64,000 bases of DNA from Bosea sp. F3-2 (GTDB lineage Bacteria; Pseudomonadota; Alphaproteobacteria; Rhizobiales; Beijerinckiaceae): assembly GCF_008253865.1 (NCBI RefSeq), contig NZ_CP042333.1, positions 124,001 through 188,000 on the forward strand, given 5' to 3'. Of this stretch, positions 57,959 to 64,000 are shown piece after piece. Below the pieces are notes generated by a model. That model searched no databases. It was not told where the DNA came from and worked only from the letters and a program-made list of their open reading frames with translations. Every line of letters begins with the position of its first letter. The first letter of the stretch is position 1. Position numbers and translations under genes: made by a program.

Positions 57959-59137
57959 ATGTTCAAGGCAGTGATGATGACCGGCGTCGCGCTCGGCGCC
58001 ATGCTCTCGGTCTCCGGCGCGGCGCTCGCCGCCGATCCGCTGAAGATCGGCGTCGCGACCGACATGTCCGGCACCTATGCCTCGCTTGGCGAGGAGGTGA
58101 TGCGCGCCAGTCGCTTCGCCATCGACGAGGCGAACGCGGCCGGCGGTGTCGACGGCCACAAGGTCGAGTTCAAGTCCTACGACACGGAGGCCAAGCCCGA
58201 CGTTGCTCGCCGGCAGGTCGAGAAGCTCGTCATGGAGGGCTATCCGGTCATCACCGGCATGATCGCCTCCGGCGAAGGCCTCGCCATCGCGCCGCTGATG
58301 CAGCGCTGGGGCTCGCTCTACATCTCCGTCGTCAACAAGGCCGACGAATTGACCGGTGCGAACTGCGCGCCGCGCGTCTTCCGCGTCAACACCCAGTCGG
58401 CCATGGATGCCGCGACGGTGAAGCCTTGGCTCAAGGAGCGCAAGGAGAAGAAATGGGCGGTGGTCGCGATCGACATCGCCTGGGGCCGCGGCTCGGCGGA
58501 GCTGTTCTCGAAGGCGGTCAAGGAAACCGGCGGCAACATGGTGGCGGAGCTGTTCCCGCCGGCCAACACCAACGATTTCGCTCCCTATATCGAGCAGATC
58601 AAGAAAGCCGGTGCCGAAGGCGTGTGGGTCGTGCTCGCCGGGCGCGATGCCGTCAATTTCGCGCAGCAGTCGAAGCAATTCGGCCTGACGGACGCGATCA
58701 CCGTCGCGGGCGTCAGCTTCACCACCGATGGCACGGTCAAGACACTGGGCGATTCCGCCAAGGGTGTCTTCGGCATCATCAACTATTCCTCGACGCTCGA
58801 CACGCCGGAGAACAAGGCCTTCGTGAAGGCGTGGACCGACAAATACAAAGTGCCGCCGACCAATTTCGAGGGTGAGGCCTATCTCGGCTACCAGGTGCTC
58901 TTCCAGGCGGTGAAGGACGCCAAGAGCGTCAAGACGGACGACATCGTCAAGGCGCTGCCGGGCAAGACCTATGACACGATCATGGGCAAGCTCGTGCTGC
59001 GCGCCGAGGACCGCCAGTTGCTGAAGCCGAACTATTTCGGCGTCGTGGAAGCGGTCAATGGCGAGTTGCGTCCGGTCGTGAAGACGACGGTCGCCGCGGC
59101 CGACGTGGCTCCTGAGGTGGTCTGCAAGGCCAAGTAA
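57959..59137 (+). CDS. ABC transporter substrate-binding protein, LivK-like
   Basis: This is a 392-residue periplasmic binding protein. The signal peptide ends SGAALAAD; PLKIGVATDMSGTYASLGEE starts the mature domain, followed by VEFKSYDTEAKPDVARRQVE, TGMIASGEGLAIAPLMQRWG, and GVFGIINYSSTLDTPENKAF. AGGGAGGG precedes the ATG. It completes the HAAT transporter and closes the plus-strand operon at a strong terminator. The ligand is probably the acid or alcohol degraded by the surrounding CoA enzymes. Confidence 0.92.
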   Translation: MFKAVMMTGVALGAMLSVSGAALAADPLKIGVATDMSGTYASLGEEVMRASRFAIDEANAAGGVDGHKVEFKSYDTEAKPDVARRQVEKLVMEGYPVITGMIASGEGLAIAPLMQRWGSLYISVVNKADELTGANCAPRVFRVNTQSAMDAATVKPWLKERKEKKWAVVAIDIAWGRGSAELFSKAVKETGGNMVAELFPPANTNDFAPYIEQIKKAGAEGVWVVLAGRDAVNFAQQSKQFGLTDAITVAGVSFTTDGTVKTLGDSAKGVFGIINYSSTLDTPENKAFVKAWTDKYKVPPTNFEGEAYLGYQVLFQAVKDAKSVKTDDIVKALPGKTYDTIMGKLVLRAEDRQLLKPNYFGVVEAVNGELRPVVKTTVAAADVAPEVVCKAK

Positions 59138-59159
59138 GTTCTCGAAAGCAAAAAGGAAG

Positions 59160-59185
59160 GCCGGGGCTCAGGCCCCGGCGTTTTT
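59160..59185. terminator. Bidirectional rho-independent terminator
   Basis: GCCGGGGC (59160-59167), loop TCAG, GCCCCGGC (59172-59179), then GTTTTT to 59185. An A-rich run (59149-59154) precedes it, so it also serves the convergent minus-strand acyl-CoA dehydrogenase operon. Confidence 0.9.
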
Positions 59186-59219
59186 GCATGTGACCGACAA
59201 TGCAGCCGTGTCTGATGCC

Positions 59220-61028
59220 TCAAAACTCGTCCAGCGGCGTCAGGCCGGCGGTGGTGTTGAGGCTTGCAACGAAGGCAAGATTCTGGCGCGCCTTCGGCAG
59301 CTCGACCTCGCAGTGATAGCGGCAGGCCCGCAGCTTGCCGCGGGCAAAGGCATCCAGCTCGCCGCCCTTCGCGAGCACCGCGCAAGCCTGGTCGAGCCAG
59401 AGCCAGCCGACGACGACATGGCCGAAGCCGGTCAGAAAATTCGACGCGTTGAGCAATGCATCCGCCGGGGCGCCGAGCGACGACAGCGCCTCGACTGTCT
59501 CGCCGACCGCATGCCAGCTTTCGTCCAGCAAAGCTGCAAGATCGGCCAATTGCGGCATCGGCCGGGCACGCGCGATCGTGGCGTCGATCTCCTCGCCCAG
59601 CAGCGCGAGTGCCTGTCCGCGATCCCGCAGGATCTTGCGACCGAGCAGGTCGATCGCCTGGATGCCGTGCGTGCCCTCGTGGATCGGGTTGAGGCGGTTG
59701 TCGCGATAGAGTTGCTCGACGTCGAAATCGCGCGTGTAGCCGTAGCCACCATGGATCTGGATCGCGAGATCATTGGCGGCGAGCCCGAATTCCGACGGCC
59801 AGCTTTTGGCGACGGGCGTCAGCAGGCCCAGCAATGCCTCGGCATGGGCCTTGTCCTCCGCAGTCTCGGCCGCTTCTTCTCGGTCGATCAGCCGCGCGCA
59901 ATAGAGGATCAGCGCCAGCGCTCCCTCGGCATAGACCTTCTGGGCAAGAAGCATGCGCTTCACATCGGGATGCTCGATGATCGGCCGCTGCTTCGCAGCA
60001 GAGTCCTTGGCGCCGAGCGGCCGGCCCTGGGGCCGATCGCGCGCGTAGGCGAGCGACTGGCGATAGCCGCGCGCTGCGAGCGCCGCCGCGCCCAGGCCGA
60101 CCGAGATCCGCGCCTCGTTCATCATCTGGAACATCTGGGCGAGACCGCTGCCGGCTTCTCCAATGCGGTAACCGATCGCACCGGCCGCGCCGCCGGGACG
60201 ATGGCGCGTGCCTTCACCAAAATTGAGCAGGCAGTTGCTGGTGCCGCGATAGCCCATCTTGTGGTTCAGCCCGGCGACGGCAATGTCGTTGCGGGCGCCG
60301 TTCGGCAGTTGCTTGGGCACGATGAAGAGCGAGATGCCGCCGACACCGGGCAGAAGAGCACCGGACGCATCCGGGATCTTCGCCAGCACGAGATGGACGA
60401 TATTCTCCGAAATGTCCTGATCGCCGCCCGAGATCCACATCTTGGTGCCAGAGAGACGATAGCGCGGGCCGAGCCCGTCCTCGCCATCGGGGGTGGCGCG
60501 GGTGGTGATGTCGGCGAGCGAGGAACCAGCCTGCGGCTCGGAGAGGCACATCGTGCCGAACCAGCGCCCCTCGACCTGTGGCAGCGCGAAGGTCTCGATC
60601 TGCGCCGGCGTACCAAAGTTGCAGATCAGCCGGGCATTCGCCTGAGTCAGCATGACATAGGCGGACGTCGCGATGTTGGCCGCCATGAAATGCGCCATCG
60701 AGGCGGTCTGGACGAGCTTCGGCAGTTGCAGCCCGCCGACTTCGCCGTCGAAATCGGCAGCGAAAAGCCCCATCTCCGCCGCCGCTTTCAGCGCCTGCCC
60801 GATCTCGGGCAGGACATGCACCGTCTCACCGTCGAGAGCCGGCTCGATGCGATCCGATTTCTTGTAGTGGGTCGCGAACTGGGAGGTGGCCAGCTTCGCG
60901 CTGAGGTCGAGCACGGCATCGAAGGTCTCGCGCGAATGCTCAGCGAAGCGCGGCCTGCCCGTCAGCTGCTCGGCATCGAGCCAGTCGTAGAGCCAGAAGG
61001 ACAGGTCGCGTTCGTCCACAAAGCTCAT
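59220..61028 (-). CDS. Acyl-CoA dehydrogenase, long DmdC/FadE5-like form
   Basis: This is a 602-residue flavoenzyme, longer than the ordinary 380-residue type because of an extra C-terminal domain (from about residue 470). The middle domain has GTMCLSEPQAGSSLADITTR and LSGTKMWISGGDQD. The catalytic-base segment IHEGTHGIQAIDLLGRK fits the long form. It forms 2-enoyl-CoA from acyl-CoA, passing electrons to ETF. Its ATG overlaps the stop of the FadJ-like gene, so the two are coupled. Confidence 0.9.
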   Translation of the reverse strand: MSFVDERDLSFWLYDWLDAEQLTGRPRFAEHSRETFDAVLDLSAKLATSQFATHYKKSDRIEPALDGETVHVLPEIGQALKAAAEMGLFAADFDGEVGGLQLPKLVQTASMAHFMAANIATSAYVMLTQANARLICNFGTPAQIETFALPQVEGRWFGTMCLSEPQAGSSLADITTRATPDGEDGLGPRYRLSGTKMWISGGDQDISENIVHLVLAKIPDASGALLPGVGGISLFIVPKQLPNGARNDIAVAGLNHKMGYRGTSNCLLNFGEGTRHRPGGAAGAIGYRIGEAGSGLAQMFQMMNEARISVGLGAAALAARGYRQSLAYARDRPQGRPLGAKDSAAKQRPIIEHPDVKRMLLAQKVYAEGALALILYCARLIDREEAAETAEDKAHAEALLGLLTPVAKSWPSEFGLAANDLAIQIHGGYGYTRDFDVEQLYRDNRLNPIHEGTHGIQAIDLLGRKILRDRGQALALLGEEIDATIARARPMPQLADLAALLDESWHAVGETVEALSSLGAPADALLNASNFLTGFGHVVVGWLWLDQACAVLAKGGELDAFARGKLRACRYHCEVELPKARQNLAFVASLNTTAGLTPLDEF

Positions 61029-63130
61029 GCCGCCTCCGCACGCCGCTCACGATCATGATCGGCGAAGCTACGGCCGCTCCTGGCCAGTTCCTCCAGCAGT
61101 CGCGCCGGGCGCCAATTCGCATCGCCGCTGGCTCCAAACGACAGGATATCGGCGTAGATCGCATCGAGCCCGACCGTGTCGGCCCAGAACATCGGACCGC
61201 CCCGCGCGGCCGGGAAGCCCATGCCCTGCGTATAGGCGACATCGATGTCAGAAGCGCGCTGCACCGTGCCGTCGGCCAGCGCAAAGGCGCCTTCGTTGAC
61301 GATGGCATACAGCGCCCGCTTGATGATCTCCTCGTCGGAGATGGCGCGCCGGGTGACGTCGAGCCGGTCGGATTCTTGAAGGATCATCGCCTCGACGGCG
61401 GGATCGCTCTCCTTCTGTCGGCCGGAATAGCGATACCACCCCGCCCCCGTCTTCGAACCCAGCCGCCCCTGCTCCACCAGAAGGTCGGCCAATCGGGAGT
61501 AGCGCCTCGCCGGGTCCCAATCCTTGAGCTGGCGCTGACGGACATGCCAGGCGACATCCTGCCCGGCCATGTCGAGCATGGCACAGGGGCCCATCGCCAA
61601 GCCGAAAGCATTGAGGGCGCTATCGATCTGCTCCGGCAGCGCACCTTCCTCCAGCATCAGGTCGGCCTGCCGCAGATAAGGATAGAGCAGGCGGTTCGCG
61701 AGGAAACCATCGCAGACGCCGACCACCACGGGTGTCTTGCCGGCCTTGCGGGCGAGCCGGATCACCGTCGCCAGCACATCGGGTGCGGTTTCCCTGGCGC
61801 GCACGATCTCGAGCAGCCGCATGACATGGGCCGGGCTGAAGAAATGCAGCCCGACGACATCGGCCGGGCGCGACGTCGCGGCGGCGATGACGTCGACATC
61901 GAGCGCCGAGGTGTTGGTGGCGAGAATCGCACCGCGCTTCGCGATCTTGTCGAGCTCTTGGAAGATCGCAAGCTTGACCTGCATCTCCTCGAAAGCGGCC
62001 TCAATGACGAGGTCAACCCCGGACAACGCCGCGATATCCGTCCTTCCAGTGATCTGCTGCAGCCGATCCTGCGCGACTTCGGCCGAGAGATCGCCCTTGG
62101 CGACGGCGCGGTCGTAGACATCGCGAATGCGCTTGAGACCGCGCTCCAGACCCGCCGCATCGCGCTCGATCAACGTGACCGGCAGACCCGCATTGGCGAA
62201 GACCATGGCGATGCCGGAGCCCATCGTGCCGGCGCCGATCACGCCGACCGTCTCGACCGGGCGCGTCCGCGTCTCCTTGCCGATGCCAGGCGTTCCGGCT
62301 GCAGCGCGTTCCGCGAAGAAGAGGTGGCGCAGCGCGCGCGAGGTCGTGGACTCCATCAAGCCAAGGAAGAGCCGGCGTTCCGCGGCGAGCGCTTCCGGGA
62401 AGGAGAGGCGCGCGGACTGTGCCATGGCGTCGAGCGCTGTCCGCGAGGCTTCCGCGTGCGGGCTCTTGGCTGAGATGCCGGCGCGCGCAGCGTCGATTGC
62501 TTCGGCGAGATCGGGCGGGAGCGCTCGGCCGGAGGTGGCGGTCAGCGGTACTGCACCAAGTTGCTCGATCAGGATCATGGCCTCTGCCAGGGAATCGTCG
62601 CCGATGCGGTCGACGATCCCAGCCGCGCGTGCTTCGGCCGCGCCGAGGACGCGCCCGCTCGCGATCATCCCTGCCGCGACGGCCGCTTTCGCGACGCGCG
62701 GCAAACGTTGTGTGCCCCCGCCACCTGGCAGCAACCCGAGCTTCACCTCGGGCAGACCGATCCGGGCATCCGGGCTGGCGACGCGGCCATGGCAGGCGAG
62801 AGCGAGTTCGAGGCCTCCACCGAGCGCCGTGCCGCGGATGGCCGCGACCACCGGCACCGGCGAGGCCTCGATCGCGGCGTGAAGGTCGTTCGGGTCGGGC
62901 GCGGTCGGATCGAGCCCTGCGTCGAATTCCTGGATATCGGCGCCAGCGGAGAAATGCCCGCCCTCCCCGATGAGAACAACGCCGCTGACGCCGTTAATGA
63001 CCGCGCGCGACAGCGCGGCCGTGAGGTCGCGCCTGACGGCGGCGGAGAGGCTGTTGACCGGCGGGTTCGCGATGGTGAGAACCGCGACAGTGCCGCTGAC
63101 TTCCGTGCGGACAAGGGATGGGAACGTCAT
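61025..63130 (-). CDS. Bifunctional enoyl-CoA hydratase / 3-hydroxyacyl-CoA dehydrogenase (FadJ-like)
   Basis: This is a 701-residue two-domain enzyme. The N-terminal crotonase part (about 1-190) has GGHFSAGADIQEF, TALGGGLELALACHGRVA and PEVKLGLLPGGGGTQRLPR. The dehydrogenase part begins VGVIGAGTMGSGIAMVFANA (about 297) and has EAAFEEMQVK, GLHFFSPAHVM and the C-terminal QGMGFPAARGGPMFWADTVG. It hydrates enoyl-CoA and oxidises the 3-hydroxy product with NAD+. It lies between two acyl-CoA dehydrogenase genes. PimF-like or FadJ-like roles are equally possible. Confidence 0.92.
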   Translation of the reverse strand: MTFPSLVRTEVSGTVAVLTIANPPVNSLSAAVRRDLTAALSRAVINGVSGVVLIGEGGHFSAGADIQEFDAGLDPTAPDPNDLHAAIEASPVPVVAAIRGTALGGGLELALACHGRVASPDARIGLPEVKLGLLPGGGGTQRLPRVAKAAVAAGMIASGRVLGAAEARAAGIVDRIGDDSLAEAMILIEQLGAVPLTATSGRALPPDLAEAIDAARAGISAKSPHAEASRTALDAMAQSARLSFPEALAAERRLFLGLMESTTSRALRHLFFAERAAAGTPGIGKETRTRPVETVGVIGAGTMGSGIAMVFANAGLPVTLIERDAAGLERGLKRIRDVYDRAVAKGDLSAEVAQDRLQQITGRTDIAALSGVDLVIEAAFEEMQVKLAIFQELDKIAKRGAILATNTSALDVDVIAAATSRPADVVGLHFFSPAHVMRLLEIVRARETAPDVLATVIRLARKAGKTPVVVGVCDGFLANRLLYPYLRQADLMLEEGALPEQIDSALNAFGLAMGPCAMLDMAGQDVAWHVRQRQLKDWDPARRYSRLADLLVEQGRLGSKTGAGWYRYSGRQKESDPAVEAMILQESDRLDVTRRAISDEEIIKRALYAIVNEGAFALADGTVQRASDIDVAYTQGMGFPAARGGPMFWADTVGLDAIYADILSFGASGDANWRPARLLEELARSGRSFADHDRERRAEAA

Positions 63131-63142
63131 GTCGGCGCGCCT

Positions 63143-64000
63143 TCACCAGGCCCAGAGCTCGGCCGGTTTGGCCAGTTCGAGGCGGGCGATCTGGTCCATA
63201 TGGACTTCGTCGGGACCGTCCGCGAGACGCAGCGTACGCGCCAGCGCCCAGCCTTCCGCGAGGCCAAAATCGCCGCTGACGCCGCCGCCACCATGGATCT
63301 GGATCGCCCGATCGAGCACCGCCTGGGCCATGCGCGGCGCGATAACCTTGATCATCGCGATCTCGGCGCGCGCCGCCTTGTTGCCGACCGTGTCCATCAT
63401 ATGAGCCGCCCTCAACGTCAACAGCCGCGCCTGCTCGATCTCCATGCGGCTTTCGGCAATGGCCTCGCGCAGCATGCCCTGCTCGGCGATCGGCTTCCCG
63501 AAGGCGACGCGGCTGCGTGCTCGTGCGACCATCGACTCCAATGCCCGTTCAGCCAGACCGATCGCCCGCATGCAGTGATGGATGCGGCCGGGGCCAAGTC
63601 GCCCCTGCGCGATCTCGAAACCGCGTCCCTCGCCGAGCAGCATGTTGGTGGCCGGTACGCGCACATCGGTGAACCGCATCTCGAAATGGCCGTGCGGCGC
63701 ATGATCGTAGCCGAATACCGTCAGCGGTCGGACAGCCTCGACGCCTGGCGTGTCCATCGGCACGAGGATCATCGACTGACGCCGGAAGGGCTCCGCTTCG
63801 GGATCGGTCAGGCCCATGAAAATCAGGATCTTGCAACGCCGGTCGCCCGCGCCGGAGGTCCACCACTTGTGCCCGTTGATGACGTAGTCGTCGCCGTCGC
63901 GAACGATGCGCGAAGCGATGTTGCGCGCGTCGGAGGAAGCCACCTGCGGCTCCGTCATCGCGAAGCCGGAACGGATCTCGCCCGCCAGCAGCGGCTCAAG
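63143..64000 (-). CDS. Acyl-CoA dehydrogenase (ACAD10/11-like), N-terminus outside the window
   Basis: This is the C-terminal 285 residues of an acyl-CoA dehydrogenase; the gene runs off the right edge (the frame continues upstream as AGEIRSGFAMTEPQVASSDA). It shows YVINGHKWWTSGAGD, GFEIAQGRLGPGRIHH and IHGGGGVSGDFGLAEGWALA. The segment RTLRLADGPDEVHMDQIA has the catalytic-position acid of ACAD10/11-like enzymes. It is 12 bases upstream of the FadJ-like gene, in one operon with it and the long acyl-CoA dehydrogenase. Confidence 0.9.
   Translation of the reverse strand, partial: LEPLLAGEIRSGFAMTEPQVASSDARNIASRIVRDGDDYVINGHKWWTSGAGDRRCKILIFMGLTDPEAEPFRRQSMILVPMDTPGVEAVRPLTVFGYDHAPHGHFEMRFTDVRVPATNMLLGEGRGFEIAQGRLGPGRIHHCMRAIGLAERALESMVARARSRVAFGKPIAEQGMLREAIAESRMEIEQARLLTLRAAHMMDTVGNKAARAEIAMIKVIAPRMAQAVLDRAIQIHGGGGVSGDFGLAEGWALARTLRLADGPDEVHMDQIARLELAKPAELWAW

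Noticed and set aside
59184..61058. Plus-strand open frame of 624 codons opposite the long acyl-CoA dehydrogenase
   Set aside because: Antisense shadow of a clear enzyme gene; composition rich in Arg, Ala and Gly without any domain.
1..64000. tRNA, rRNA, CRISPR array, insertion sequence or prophage
   Set aside because: I looked for clover-leaf ends, regularly spaced repeats, transposase motifs and paired terminal repeats by eye and saw none; a covariance or repeat search would be needed to be sure.

Overview
The window is a 64-kb piece of a GC-rich chromosome or large replicon. It probably comes from an alphaproteobacterium of the Hyphomicrobiales (Rhizobiales). Three features point there: an AapJQM-type amino-acid ABC system, many solute-binding-protein transporters (Dpp, Aap, Tct, NitT/TauT and Liv types), and a high density of LysR regulators beside small catabolic operons. 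Bosea and related genera would fit, but that is inference. I saw no rRNA, tRNA, CRISPR array, transposase or prophage gene. It is an accessory catabolic region with about 62 protein genes and at least two clearly decayed ones. Both edges cut a gene: a LysR regulator on the left and an acyl-CoA dehydrogenase on the right.

Region 1 (1-15983) centres on amide, lactam and keto-acid chemistry. It holds a LysR regulator divergent from two RraA-type aldolases, a class I aminotransferase and an alpha/beta hydrolase. Next come an amidase with an AtzG-like small partner, a 5-oxoprolinase PxpA, a Dpp-type transporter without ATPases, a tautomerase, a GntR regulator and an MmgE/PrpD protein. Last, on the minus strand, are PxpB, PxpC and a biotin-carrier-like protein that lacks the biotinyl lysine.

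Region 2 (16238-23506) is a minus-strand block for amine and imine oxidation: RidA, four different DAO-family FAD oxidoreductases and an LDH2-family reductase of the imine/keto-acid type. A LysR regulator with two DNA-binding domains follows. Region 3 (25299-29921) is a second PxpA-PxpB-PxpC set with an MFS symporter. Here the biotin carrier and biotin carboxylase genes have collapsed into one frameshifted accB::accC deletion remnant. A second biotin-carrier-like gene, again without the lysine, lies decayed downstream of PxpC.

Region 4 (30147-44921) holds a LysR gene, a small alpha/beta-barrel-like protein, aapJQM (no aapP) followed by proC, a TctCBA tricarboxylate-type transporter beside an L-talarate/galactarate dehydratase, two further LysR genes, an SDR and a SnoaL-like protein. 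Region 5 (45206-50005) is a tightly coupled NitT/TauT-type ABC operon that ends in a hydrolase and a TetR gene.

Region 6 (50650-64000) is a CoA-linked beta-oxidation island: thiolase, enoyl-CoA hydratase, two SDRs and a complete LivHMGFK-type transporter on the plus strand. It converges at a bidirectional terminator on a minus-strand operon of acyl-CoA dehydrogenase, a FadJ-like bifunctional enzyme and a second acyl-CoA dehydrogenase. The same TTGTC-N9-GACA(A/T) operator-like dyad sits before both the thiolase and the hydratase genes.

The most distinctive signals are the lysine-less biotin-carrier relatives attached to both PxpBC loci, the accB::accC fusion relic, the four-flavoenzyme/RidA/imine-reductase block, the tandem-HTH LysR, and several near-perfect dyads in regulatory regions.
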